A DNA stretch of 64,000 nucleotides from NCBI GenBank assembly GCA_028386065.3, contig JAKUCV010000874.1:164354-228353 (forward strand), given 5' to 3'. Shown one piece after another: positions 15,501 to 26,481 of the stretch (its first letter is position 1; the number at the start of each line of letters is the position of its first letter). The notes beneath the pieces were generated by a model. The model saw nothing but the letters and a program-made list of their open reading frames with translations. It was not told the origin of the DNA and did no database searches. The position numbers and the translations under genes are program-made. The stretch is from Turnera subulata (taxonomy: Eukaryota > Streptophyta > Magnoliopsida > Malpighiales > Passifloraceae).

Positions 15501-15618
15501 AAGAGAGGTTTGGGGGGGCGGGGGGGGGGGGGGGGGGGGNCAGCATTCGATCCAGCAACTCTTCAGTTTCGGCGTCCGATTTCGCGGCAGCTGTTTTCGC
15601 CGACGATGATTCCGCCAT
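864..15618 (-). CDS. ECM29: Proteasome adaptor/scaffold protein ECM29 (partial: 3' end off window, exon 1 gapped)
   Basis: HEAT/ARM-repeat protein that in yeast and animals links the 26S proteasome 20S core to the 19S cap and to other factors. The encoded stretches follow the Arabidopsis ECM29-like protein (At2g26780) throughout, e.g. residues reading NSKRGAAFGFSKIAKQAGDA and HLLGEQNELTQELASQGMS. Thirty exons, all GT-AG: 15618-15541 (cut), 15119-14952, 14853-14764, 14400-14264, 14169-14079, 13982-13900, 13788-13682, 13372-13220, 12352-12288, 12099-12009, 11873-11795, 11707-11599, 10489-10430, 10310-10192, 9627-9246, 9139-8955, 8733-8661, 8368-8218, 8134-7965, 7808-7458, 6958-6791, 6702-6409, 5207-5031, 4534-4271, 3226-3128, 3028-2844, 2093-1758, 1628-1475, 1288-1178, 1031-864. 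They sum to 4698 nt (1566 codons) with phases agreeing at every junction and no stop. Start is the ATG at 15618 (MAESSS...). About 36 residues are missing at the exon 1 gap and, by comparison with the roughly 1800-residue family, about 200 C-terminal residues lie beyond base 864. Confidence 0.93.
2381..2697. mobile_element. Mutator-type MITE in an ECM29 intron
   Basis: A 317-bp foldback element in the intron 2094-2843. The left end (GGGTTAAAGTACTTTTGGGG) and the reverse complement of the right end (GGATTGAAGGTACTTTTGGG) match, and the similarity continues inward for about 55 bp. It is flanked by an exact 11-bp duplication, GTTTTATCTTT, at 2370-2380 and 2698-2708. A 9-11 bp duplication with long inverted ends is typical of Mutator-like elements. 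No coding capacity. Confidence 0.85.
15465..15540. repeat. GA microsatellite, G homopolymer and 1-base gap
   Basis: A (GA)n run (15465-15497) is followed by a nearly pure G run (15512-15539, one C at 15519) and an n at 15540. The G run directly abuts coding sequence of ECM29 exon 1, so it is likely a sequencing or joining artefact replacing real exon and intron sequence. Confidence 0.8.
15541..15618 (-). other. ECM29: ECM29 exon 1, truncated by an assembly gap
   Basis: Exon 1 encodes 26 residues (MAESSSAK...LLDRML) and then meets a single n at 15540, followed on the minus strand by a C homopolymer. In the plant family this segment continues for roughly 36 more residues before the conserved VLEILGHVN, which here opens the exon at 15119. 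No sequence between 15120 and 15540 encodes the missing part, so the break is best read as lost sequence in the assembly and not as a mutated gene. Confidence 0.85.
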
Positions 15619-16149
15619 CTTTTTCTTAGGGGACAAGCCAAAGAGGAAGGAAGGAAGGAAGGAAGGAAGAAGTTGAGCAAAATGAACAGCACACTAGTCT
15701 CGGTCGACTACAAAACAGTAATAGACACAGAGACAGACCGAAGAGAGCCGCCTTCGGCCATTTATAGTTTGGACTGGTCTTCCCTTTTTTGGGCTGTACT
15801 GGTTTCCTTTTGGACTCCTTGGATTGGGCTTGTCATGTCTTTCTTACTTCTGGTCAGAAAAGGACTGCTATTTTTACTTGGGTCAGAAAAGGACCGCCTT
15901 ACTCGATTGTTCTTTTTTCTTTATCCTTAAATTTGGTTTTTTTTTGGGTACATAAAAAAAAAAACAAACAAAAGAAAAACAAGATCAAGGCGGAGAGGTT
16001 CTTAAAATTTTTAGGAATGGTCTCATCTCTTCTCCAAGGAATGTTTTTCTTTTCCGATGTTAAACGCCACCATCAGACTGAAATGAGAAGTAAGTATTTG
16101 TTCGAAAATAAAAGATATTGTTCGCTAGATTTCTAAAAAAAAAAAAGAT
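15619..16149 (-). promoter_or_regulatory. ECM29 5' UTR and upstream region
   Basis: This lies between the ECM29 start codon and the first transposon remnant. On the gene strand the probable leader contains a CTTC-rich tract (15640-15672, GGAA repeats on the plus strand), which suits a pyrimidine-rich plant 5' UTR. No clear TATA box was recognised; T- and A-runs occur at 15937-15970. The exact transcription start cannot be placed. Open frames here (15673-15930, 15789-16136) are low-complexity and unsupported. Confidence 0.45.
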
Positions 16150-16706
16150 ATGTTCAACAGACGACAACCCGATACGAACCGGACACGAAATTAGTAGGTA
16201 TAGGTCAGAGATTTTCAACCCGTTTAGTTGAATGGGTCGACCCGACACGACACGAAAATTAGCAGGTCAAGTCGCGGGTTGACCCGCCAACCCGATAGAT
16301 ACTTGTTTATGACCCGATTATATTTAGGGTATAGATATTTTACTTATTTAATATTTAATATCAAAGTTATTAAATTTTTTCAAAAATATTTTTAAAAATA
16401 CTTTAAAATATCATTATATTATGATTCTATAATTTATAATTTTATTTAATATATGATAAAACCTAATTGTATGTTTATTTGCTTGAAATATACATCGACT
16501 TCTACAAAATAGAAAATTTCCAAATTGATTTTTAAGCTTGTTAGATTTAATAGGTAACTCGCTGGTCAACCCGAACCCCACACGATAATAAACGGGTTGA
16601 ACACGACACGATTATTAAATGGATTGGGTCGGGTTGAAGAATTGAAACCCGTTTACCTGTTCAACCCGATACGAACCCGACACGACAATATGAATTGCCA
16701 AGTCTA
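16150..16706. mobile_element. hAT-type MITE, copy 1 (left end lost)
   Basis: Closely similar to the intact element at 60497-61062: the same succession of CCCGACACGACACGAAAATT, an AT-rich core and a right end TTGCCAAGTCTA. The left terminal TAGACCTGG is missing, so this copy is truncated. It sits about 0.5 kb upstream of the ECM29 start. Confidence 0.75.
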
Positions 16707-17084
16707 CATACAACTATGGTTTGACCCAAAAAAAAAAACTACATACAACTACGGTATATATGGCATCATGGGGCATCTAACACAAAACTCTTATTACAAA
16801 AAATAAGAAACTCAAGAACCTAAAAATGCATTTGACCCAAAATTAAAAAATATCTTAAATTAGTATGAAAAAAAAATATCTTAAATTAACATCTTGGTTT
16901 ACTTTATTATTCCAATACAAGTTGATGCGAGGATAGTTTATATCGCACTTCTTACTGGCGATTCAAATTGTTAAGATTGGGATTTGTATGTTGGAAATGA
17001 TGCTAGAGTTTTAGTTTTGACTCAAATCTCATAGGGGCGTTTTACGGAATAAAATGCCTCTTTAGCCAGTTTTGACAATGCTGT

Positions 17085-17275
17085 TTTTTTTCCCTTGTTA
17101 ATAGAAAGTCAAATAAAGTGGCAGATTTGTTGGCAAAACATGGTAGGATCACGTTGAGCACGGGTTTGGTAATGTCCAGTTGCCAATTGAGTTTTTGGGA
17201 TATTGTGTATGGGATTGGGAGACATGCTTTAACACATGAATAAAAAACATCAGATGTTCCAAAAAAAAAAATCTC
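17085..17275 (+). pseudogene. LINE 3' fragment with RNase H end and poly-A
   Basis: An open stretch reads NRKSNKVADLLAKHGRITL and ends in a stop near 17240, followed by an A-run at 17263-17272. The V-A-D-L-L-A-K core is the C-terminal end of the RNase H domain found in plant L1-type LINEs. A 5'-truncated, dead fragment. The DNA before it (16707-17084) is unannotated AT-rich sequence. Confidence 0.6.
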
Positions 17276-17302
17276 ATAGAGACTAACTAATTTCTGTGAA
17301 GT

Positions 17303-17800
17303 ATGATGATTTTTTTTTTCTTTTTAAACATCGGAAAATTTCATTCATTGAAAGATGGGAGAAGATCCCTTTGCAGAACATTACAAAAATCTGGTTGCAG
17401 TCCAAGCTCACCAGAACCCCTGCTTCTATTTATTAGCATAACCAGCAACAGAATCTGCAGCATGAATTGCTGCTCTATTTACATAACATAAAACACAAAA
17501 GGCTACAGCTCCCAAGGTCTAATCCTCTTCTGCATTTAGTTGATTAACCAAAATAACAGAATTTAACTCAAAAATTACCTTTTGCAGTTTAAAAAAACGC
17601 ATCCTCATCAACGCAGTGCGAAACTCCATGCCTCTCCTTTAAATACAGAATAACATCTTTCATAATCTATAAAGACATCAATCAATTTACCATTATGATC
17701 ACGTATAATAAGCCCGAGAATAGTTACAGAAAAACAACAAATGTACTTCAAGGCTTTCCTCTTCCATTTCACACAGAAAATATAAAGAGTTTCTTGAAAT
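17303..17800 (-). pseudogene. LINE 3' fragment with RNase H remnant (minus strand)
   Basis: The minus strand around 17590-17700 reads ILGLIIRDHNGKLIDVF and then GEAWSFALR before a stop, the start of an RNase H domain of the plant LINE type. The 3' tail at 17303-17345 on this strand reads through AATGAATGAAATTTTCCGAT to an A-rich end, as in L1 tails. Stops interrupt the frame, so it is inactive. Confidence 0.6.
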
Positions 17801-17977
17801 GTTCAAGGCTTCCCTCTTGCAAATGATGGTTTATTTGTATGACACATTTAGAGCCCGCCAAATTGGAAACACTTCAGTTAATTTGAGACTAATAATTATT
17901 TTTCACGACGTTCTAAAACAATTTGTGCACTCGAGGCAGCTTAGTTCTTCCGGTATACCGATCCATAATATCTGGAT

Positions 17978-18556
17978 TAGGGATGGCAAAAATCCCCAAT
18001 GTCCCGGGGATCCGCGGGGAATCCCGCCGTGGGGATGGGGATGGAGACGATTATTGACCCGTGGGGATGGGGATTATAGCACCCGCCCCGCGGGGATCCG
18101 CAAATATATAAAATGATCATTTTACCCCTCTAGTTAATACTCCATATAGGATTTTTAGTCATTTTGTTCAAATTTAAAACAAAAAAGATAAAAGAATAAT
18201 ATAATATAGACTACAAGTTCTGTTAAATTTACTTAATTTTATTGTATTTTTTATTATCATGTTGTTTATATTTTAAATTTTTGTGGTAATTTGTAGTGTT
18301 AGATAATAACATATAATTTGTATTTACATTATGTATTTTGTAATGGCTTGTAACTAAAGTTTAACATTTCTTGTAAATATTTAAACATGAACAATTTGAG
18401 CCGCGGGGACCCGTAGGATCCGCGGGGAGTGCGGAGAGCAGGGATGGGGACAAAATTCTCCCCGCCGCGAGGAATGGGGATGGGGATGATTTTAGGTCGC
18501 GGGAATGGGACGGAGATTCCTCCACCCGCACAATCCCCGCCCCGCCGCCATCCCTA
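17978..18556. mobile_element. hAT-type MITE (TAGGGATGGC termini)
   Basis: A 579-bp element with inverted ends TAGGGATGGCAAAAATCCCC and ...GCCGCCATCCCTA, G/C-rich flanks and an AT-rich middle. It is bounded by an 8-bp duplication with one mismatch, ATCTGGAT (17970-17977) and CTCTGGAT (18557-18564), as expected for hAT. No coding sequence. Confidence 0.85.
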
Positions 18557-18564
18557 CTCTGGAT

Positions 18565-18961
18565 GGATAATAGTCAACTACATACACAAACAATATAATT
18601 CGTATCTTGTCTTATTCATATTAAAGCTATTGTTTTCTTTCATGTTACCATTTTTTTTGTCAATCAAAAGAATAAAACTCTTCACTGTTCCAGATTTTAT
18701 TTTATGGGCCATTTGATTGTACCACTGAGTTTGAATGAATCAAAAAACACGCATGATGCGATTCTCTCGAAAAAAAAAAGATAAACGCTTCACTCCCAAT
18801 TATTCTTCTTGTCTTGTCTTGTCTTGTCTTATTGATTGAACGTTAGGTAGCACAGCGGCCGTATGCATGGGATTTGGTGAGGAGATATGCACGTGACAAT
18901 TTGGTGTCACAGCGTTAACCTATGTTTTTGTCAACTTTGTTGAGGGGAAAGGGATGGGCAC
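18565..18961. other. Unannotated spacer with TTGTC microsatellite
   Basis: AT-rich sequence with no gene recognised. A short tandem TTGTC array (about 4 units) lies at 18807-18831. The left 8 bp of the next hAT MITE's target duplication (ATGGGCAC) end at 18961. Confidence 0.5.
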
Positions 18962-20371
18962 TAGACCTGCAAAACAGGTTTCCACGCGAAAACATGACAC
19001 GAATCCCATACGAAATAAGTATTGTTTAGTTAAATTAGTTCTTCTACACGTGCGATGCACGTAGTAAGGTAATGTATAATATAATTATTTTTTAATATTA
19101 ATAATTATTCAAATGAAAATTAATAAATAAAATATGTAAATAAAAATTATTAAATTAGATTATTATTTTTTAATGTATTTAGACATGATATAGTAATATA
19201 TTATTATGATGGCATTCTAAAATTTATTATTACTAATACCAAAATATTTTTCAAATTATATAAAAGAATAATAAAATAACTTAAATTATGAAAATTTTTA
19301 AGGGGAAATAATAGTAATTTCTTATATTTATAAATTATTTATTCATTTTTTGTAATTTTACATGAAAATTGATGTATTTTTATTATTTTGGTTAAAATCT
19401 TCATGATACATAAAGTATATATCATATTTTTTACTAATTTTAGAATATGAAAAATAATATTACTCTTCATTATACATGGATATATTTTTTATACAATTAC
19501 CATTTTTAATTTTCTTTTATACAATTAAAGGTTTATCTATAGTCATTTTTTATATTATGCTTTATTTTATTCGTTTGAATTATTAAAATTCAATAATTTT
19601 TTCTAAAAAGCTCATATAAATTTATTTTTATTTATTTTCTATAATTCATGATTCTATGAGAATTTATATTAATTTTTTATCCCTTCTCTATTTTTTTAAA
19701 CAAAAGTCATATAAATTAATTTTTATTTATTTTATATAATAAATGATTCTATCAGAACTATATTAACTTTTTATTCATTCTCTATTTTTTTGATTTTGCA
19801 TATACTTTTTATTCTTCTGTAATAATTAACATAATATTAAATTTTTGTAACTCTAAAATATTAGATATAAGAGAGAAAATTAATTTTTTTCTCATATCTT
19901 ATTTTTTTATGTCGACATTTAAATTTTGACATTATTTCTATAATATTGTTCTATAGCACACTTATATTTGTACCTTTCATTTGCTGCCTTTACCTCTCTT
20001 CTATAGAGTTTATATTAATTATTTTTAATTTTTTATAGCATGATATAGTTTTTGAAATTTTATGTTAGTTCTCAATTATTTTTATTTTTTACATATATAT
20101 CTTATTTATTTTGATATATAAAGTATCGTAATATATTTTCTAGATTTTTTAAAGTCAATACGAAGATAATTATTTTATTCAATTTAGTAGATGCTTTAAT
20201 CATTTATATATTAATTTGAATTTATTAGATAGTTTTAATAAACTTTGAGCGCATCCCTCATGAGTTCTCACGATTATTCTTCTTCATAATCGTTGTTCTT
20301 GATTTTAATTTTTGCTAATCGTTGTTCTTTTTTTATAGCAATCCTTAAATTGAATTTTCTTTAACGATATT

Positions 20372-23153
20372 TGAAGCGCCCCGACCCGTATTTACCGTAC
20401 ACAGTAAACACGTGCCAGAACTGTTCTTATTACAGTAGTAGACAGTACATACAATATTAAATACAATACAAGCAATCTCAAATACAACATTCGTCACCCG
20501 ATCCCGGGGACCATTATTCAAACCACAACAGCAGTAGCAGAAACATATAATACATGACACAGCAATAAGCAGCATAAATTAATCAGCAGCAGAAGACTTA
20601 GAATGAGATGCAGCGGAGGTATGGATCCGGGGACTGGTGGAGCAGAAACAGCGGCTGGCCGAACCACGTACCTGTACTACGAACAACTCATCCTACGGGA
20701 TGAAACCCCGCAGGTGAGGGGTGAGTCCGAAGTGCTCACCGACGAAAGATAAACAGTAATATGCAAGCAATCACAATACTTTCGAAGTAAAATTCCAGCA
20801 AAAGAAAGAACTAGATAAATAACTGAGCCAAGACCAAAAGAATGCTTATTATTATCAATTTTATCTTTCGGGCCCTATCACTGGACAAGCTAGGGGTCAG
20901 ACCTGGTTATTAACATGTTCCGGGTGCTAGATCAATCCAAGGATCGACATTCCAAAATAGTAACCCAGGGATAGACATCCCAAAAAAAATATAATAACGG
21001 GATAGACATCCCAAGCATAGACATGCTTAACATAAGTAACCCAGATCATAGCCACTACAAAACAGTCTCTAACCAACTAGTCGTACCACTACTTTCCTAG
21101 TGACAAACAAGTCGTAACACAACTTCCAATTATCCAGTTATCTCATCATATCAATAAATTCACAACCAACAAATCAACAACAACAGCAATAATACCACAG
21201 TCAAACTCAAATGGCTCAGCAGTTCAATCAGGCAAAATAATCACAGAAAAACAAACACAGTATCATGTGCGACATATCAAAGTTTATCCATCCTCACCTT
21301 AGCCGATTTCCCTACTCCTGAAAGTCCTCAAACTGTCCCGGCTCCGGTTCCTCGGGATACTGTTCGTTATTGGCTCCTATATAGCAAATAGTAACACATA
21401 CTCACATAAGATGCACATAAATGCAAATGATGTTATACCGTAAAAATAAACCTAGACTAGTTCGTCTACGTTGAAATCCCGTTATCATTATCATTCACTA
21501 TTTATTATTCCTGTGTCAGAATACCATACTGTATTTTTACCCGGTTAATATTCTGGTATGTACTTATTTTGATAATAATTATTATTAGCATTTATTTTCT
21601 TTTCCAAAAATATGATTACTATCTCCTGAAAATATAGCATATGCTTATACTCCCAAAATACTTTTATAGTACATATACTCTTTCCTATAGTTTTTTTATT
21701 ATATAGCAGTTTAACAAGGATGTAATAATTCATATTTAATTTCCTTAGTTTAGTTTCTTTTTTGAACATGATAGTTATTCTATTTATTTTCACAGAATAC
21801 TATGCATCCACTTTTTTTTTTCAGGATTTACATATTCCATATACCCTTCCCAAATATCTTCTCAAAGTAGTTATTATACACCATTTATGTATATACTTCC
21901 CCTAAATTATATTTCCAGAATATTACTTTTTCCTCAAATTATTCCTCAAAATATTGTTTCTACAAATTACTTTTATTCTCCTAAAAATATTATTATTTTT
22001 TTTCATAATTATTATTCCTTTTTTTCAGATTATTCCTCTCTTTTTTTTTTCCCTTAAATTTCGGACTGGGCCAAGGTCCAAGTCCAAACCCAAAGTGCCT
22101 AACCCAATCCTAGCCCAACACCTAAAACCCAAAACCCAAGTCCAAACCCACTGACCATTAACAGCCCAGCCCACGACCCACACCTATTCCTAACCGGGTC
22201 TACCCGCGACCCGCCTCATGACCCATCCGGGTCAAAGTCCCCACAACGGGTCTGCTCACCTGTGTTGGTTGACGGCGGCGGCGCGAGCGGGTGCAGGCGA
22301 AGGAAGAAGATGGGCGGTCCGGCGAGGCGATGAACACGAGGCACGGCTCGGTCACACGTCGTCCGGCAGCGCGACGCGAAGGAAGCAAGGGCAGCCTCGT
22401 CGCGGCGACTCCGGTCGGTGTGGCGGTGTCTGCAGCGACGAGTGGTAAGGGAAGGGTCGGCAGATCCGGCACACGCAGGGGAAGGACGGCGAGAAGGCGA
22501 GAGGAGGGCGGCGACGGTGCTGGTGCGGTTTGGAGGGAAGGAGAAGGTGCAGATGGTGATGGGGTCGGCTGCGTGATGGTGGTGGTGACTTGATGTGGCG
22601 GCGCGACGGTGGTAGAAGAGAAGAGGAAGGTGGCGGTTGTGATGGTGTGTCGGGTGGTGTTTGGTGTTTTTGTTTTTTTTTTTTAAATATATGGTTTTGT
22701 AAGAAATGTTTCTGGCCAAAACTGATGCAGGCAGAACGATTACTGGGTTTTGCTTGCAGAAGCAAAGGCAGAGGTAAGTGTTTTTTTTATACCAATTGAT
22801 TGAAAATTAGGCAATAATATAGGCTGGAAAGGAGGGACAAGGGTTTATGGCCGACAATGTCTCCGTCCCTTCAAATTAGAACTAGCAAAATGACTTAACT
22901 GCCCTTCCAACTCCTACTGTGATAAAAACTTACCCAGGGGCATAATTGTCTTTTCGCAGCTTCCAATTTCCGAAAATTCCAACTCGTCCCGGAAATTTCG
23001 CATAAATATCCGGAGTATGGAGTGAGACTCGGAATTGGAATCCGATGCTCGGTTTTTCATAAATTAATTATCAAAGATTATTCCATAAGGTAAATTACTG
23101 TACAAAATCCTTTTACAGTCCCGGTAAAACATAAATTTACCCGGGCTGTTACA
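20372..23153 (-). mobile_element. Solo LTR E1 (TG...CA, 5-bp TSD ATATT)
   Basis: A 2782-bp unit running TGAAGCGCCCCGACCCG to ...CCCGGGCTGTTACA, flanked by exact ATATT duplications (20367-20371 and 23154-23158). The TG/CA ends, 5-bp duplication and absence of internal domains fit a solo LTR. It shares with E2 the CATCCTACGGGATGAAA...GGTGAGGGGTGAGTC block and a hairpin array. GC-rich open frames at 22200-22765 are LTR sequence, not genes. Orientation is inferred from E2. Confidence 0.8.
20968..21028. other. Hairpin array in LTR E1
   Basis: Three clear hairpins: GGGAT-AGAC-ATCCC at 20968-20981 and 20999-21012, and AAGCAT-AGAC-ATGCTT at 21013-21028. A fourth, weaker one (GGAT-CGAC-ATTCC) starts at 20941. 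The loop is the same while the stem differs on both sides, as in E2. Confidence 0.75.
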
Positions 23154-23565
23154 ATATTTGTTGATGTTCATGATACTCTAAATTATATAATTTATGATAT
23201 TAGATTATATATTTAATAAAAAAAATTATATTAGTTTGTTGACTTTTGTAGTATAAGAGAGTTATTATAGAAGACTTGTAATTCGTTGATATTCTAAATT
23301 ATATATTTAATAAAGAAGGTAATTCTATTAATTTGCTCATTGTTGTACTTTAAGAGAAATTTTATAATAAACTATATGTCATTTATTGGTGTATGATATA
23401 TCACTCATTATTTGTTATTATTAATATAATATTAAAAAAAGATATTTTAGTCTTTCAATTTAGGGAGGTCATGCTTTTATAAATAGTATAGATATAGATA
23501 GATTGACCCGATTGGACACGAAAATTAATAGGTCAGGTCGCGGGCCAACCCGATGAGTACCTATT

Positions 23566-24515
23566 TAGCCCAGGCAACTGATTACACTGGGCTTCCCATC
23601 AAAAAAAAAAAAAGAAAGAATTTTATCCCCCTAATTGTTAAGCCGAAAAACCTACTTAATTTGTTTTTGCCTACACTGGATAAAAAAAATAAAAGCCCAT
23701 AAGCCTAGCCTACAAACCGTTTTGTATACAACCTATAAGTCCATGGCTTTGTTGCTGCTTATGAGGAAATTACCCATCTGGTGTTATTCCTAGTCGCCTG
23801 CAGACTCATCCCTTGATGGTTGATGTGCAGGCCCGTATTGTTTCCTTTGATGTTTGCAGCTTTAATTTTGTTGCTAGAGAGTGCAAATTTGTTGCTGATT
23901 TTCTAGCGAGGATAGGTTCAGCGTCTCTTGATCATCAATAATTTGTTCACCCTCCTGGGGGTTGTAATCGCCTTCTGCATGAGGATGCATGCTCCTCAGC
24001 GTGGGCTATAGTTAGTTCAGTAATATAATGCTCATCTCTTTACCAAAAAAAGTTATTGTCTGAACAAGCTTTCCTTATAATTCTCTCTTTTATTTTCTTT
24101 TTGGTTTTATGTTCCTTCTCACCTTCAATCTTCCAAAACTTCTACATAGTCAAGATTTTGTTATTGTGGATTCAAATCAATCCCATCACACTAGCTGATT
24201 ATCACAAGTGTATTGAGGTAAATTTTGATTTTAATCTCTTCTAAATATGATAACAATAGTTTATCGTTAGCTTTGACCTGAATTCAAGTTTTTTTTATGA
24301 AAGAAAGACAAATGTTAGAAAGAGAATGAAAGAAAGACAATAGTTAGACCTTTGACTTGTATTCAATTTTCTTTTTGTTATGGAAGAAAGACAATCGTTA
24401 AAAGATGTATTTAATTGCAATGAAAATGAATAAAATAATTCAACTTTTTCAAAATATGAAAATGCCTAGGGAACAATTCAATACTTAATTAATTTCCATA
24501 TTATTTATAGTGTAA
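23566..24515 (+). mobile_element. Composite insert with LINE RNase H tail
   Basis: This begins the second insertion into the split hAT MITE, with a short TATTTA repeat at its edges (about 23560-23565 and 32077-32082). Around 23815-23941 the plus strand reads PLMVDVQARIVSFDVCSFNF and ARECKFVADFLARIG, then stops. This is a plant LINE RNase H C-terminus, followed by a short A-run near 24043-24049. The remainder is AT-rich and unrecognised. It continues after Helitron E at 31990-32076. Confidence 0.55.
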
Positions 24516-25272
24516 TCTATTTATTATATATATAAATAGCAGAGACACATCTCAACAAGAAATGAAGAATTGACACCTGAAAATATAAGAGAATATTAAG
24601 AAGACATGTGGCATCATAGAGAGTTTGTTTTATCAAAATATATAAATAGGAGAGACACATCTCAACAAGAAATGAAGAATTGACACCTAAAAGTATAAGA
24701 GAATATTAAGAAGACATGTGGCATCATAGAGAGTCTGTTTTATCAAAATTATAGAGTCTGTTCTACCAAAATTTTAAAATATGTTTATTTTTGTGCGATG
24801 ATAATTTTTAACCAATTGTTTTCACTTATCTCTTTAGAATCCTCTCTCTTTTAAAAAAAAGTAATATTTACTTTAATCTTTATTTCAATTTATGTATTAT
24901 AGATTAACTTTTTTAATGATCAGATTTATATTATTCCATTTTAAATTTTAATTTTTTAAGAAAATAAAGATTATAAAGTAGAGCTTTTACGACTTTAAAT
25001 TAAGACTTTTAATTTCCTCCTTATTTAAATACACAACCCGGGTAAAATTTTCCTGATTTTACCGAGTTGTTTTAACTCTTACGGTGGTTAATAAAATCTT
25101 ATCGCAGTTAATTGGGAATTCCACCTTTTCATGTTAATTTTCATACCGATTTCTTTTATATAATTTTTGATTATTATCATTATAAATATCATTACTATTA
25201 TCATTGATAATATTTTCATTATTACTATTTTCATTACCATCACATCATCATTACTACTACTAGTAATACATC

Positions 25273-25289
25273 TATTATTATTATTATTA

Positions 25290-25334
<45 letters not shown>
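25273..25334. repeat. ATT microsatellite
   Basis: A run of about 20 ATT/TTA units inside the left part of LTR E3, next to looser ATT/ATC-rich sequence from 25160. Confidence 0.9.
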
Positions 25335-25335
<1 letters not shown>

Positions 25336-25877
25336 GCCAATATATTTATTTATCTATATTCTAATAAATTACTAATAAAAATTTAAAGAAAAATATATTC
25401 TTGGCACCTAAAAGTATATATTAAAGTTTAATGTGGATTTTATTGATATTTAATATTTTATAACGAGTCTTTTCAAATCATATTTTGTTTTGGGAGTAAA
25501 AATTATACTTACGTATGGAACACAGATTTCATTGTCGTTTTACCTTATACGACGTAGTTTTGACTAGTCTATAACATAAAACACAAGTGATGCCGCATTT
25601 TGACCAAGGGAAGGAAAAGAGTTGACTGAACGTCCAAAACGACGTCGTTTCATGTGTTGGAAGGGGAGAATTATTGCCCGACAACAACAGGTTGCTACCC
25701 ACCTTGAAACGCCCCGACCCGTATTTACCGTACACAGTAAACACAAGCCGGAACTGTGACAACCCAACCCAAAATGAAACCAGCATACAGTGTATACAAC
25801 AAGAACACGGGCTCAACAGCCCAAAGTAAAATCAACTATAGAAACTCATCCGGCCCAATGGCCCAATAATAACAACG

Positions 25878-26481
25878 AGCATGCTGAAGAGCTACGGAAC
25901 GAGCTCGGCAGGATGCCGCGCTTGGTCTTTGTCGACGAGCTCTACTCATCGCGGTTCTTCGTCACTCCCATGGAAGAGGTGTTCTTCCTAGAGGACCATG
26001 GAACACTGAGGACTTCATACTACGGATCGGCAAACTCGGTGATGTTCTTCATCTCGGATAGGCTTCAAGAGTTCAACCTGGAGTCCACTTGCCAGACTGT
26101 GGAGCAAGGCGCTTACTACCAGCTCTCAATGACAGCCCAGAGCATACCCAGAATGACTCGGCTACCTCCAACCTGGCCAAAGGTATGGCTACTGGTGTGG
26201 AACAGCAGAGGAGTGGCAAGGCGTGCACAAGAATTCTCGCGTACTTTGAGGGGCTTGAAGAACCAATACAAACCGAACATGGTTCTTCTGACGGAGACGC
26301 AGTGGCAACCACGAGACGATCACGGTCTGATTCCACTCCGATTCCCTCAAGCTAACCGGTTCGAGATTCCTGGTCAGCGCGACAGAGGCGGCATGTGGTT
26401 CTCGTGGAGCGATAGGGTCACTGTCAACATCAACAGCGATCCCAACAGCTTCCGTGTCAATGTCGTTCCCAATCGTTAATT
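25878..26481 (+). pseudogene. ORF with LINE endonuclease-like C-terminus inside E2
   Basis: A G/C-richer open frame antisense to E2, continuous with LTR sequence upstream, stops at 26479. Its C-terminal half reads LLVWNSRGVARRAQEF, KNQYKPNMVLLTET and RGGMWFSWSDRV, the pattern of the APE endonuclease N-terminus of plant L1-type LINEs (WNCRG, ...LxETK, GGxWxxW). The N-terminal half (RLVFVDELYSSRFFV...) is not recognised. It ends well before a full endonuclease, so it is a fragment, perhaps captured by or inserted into the element. Confidence 0.5.

Larger units (their letters stand above)
19035..23502 (-). mobile_element. Helitron D (non-autonomous), carries a solo LTR
   Basis: The minus-strand 5' end is TCTATCTATATCTATACT... 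at 23502 (an internal alternative start is 23492). The 3' end at 19035 is a hairpin (ACGTGCATCGCACGT) followed by ...GAACTAA, matching the CTRR end of Helitrons. It is inserted between A and T inside the hAT MITE. Apart from the LTR at 20372-23153 it is AT-rich, about 1.7 kb, without Rep or helicase coding sequence. Confidence 0.75.

Noticed and set aside
15373..15636. Frame starting SPKKKMAES before the ECM29 ATG
   Set aside because: The upstream codon at 15636 is TTG; the first ATG, at 15618, matches the family start. The part beyond 15540 is homopolymer and intron.
22200..22765. Overlapping G/C-rich frames on both strands
   Set aside because: They lie in the G/C-rich part of solo LTR E1, overlap each other and have low-complexity composition.
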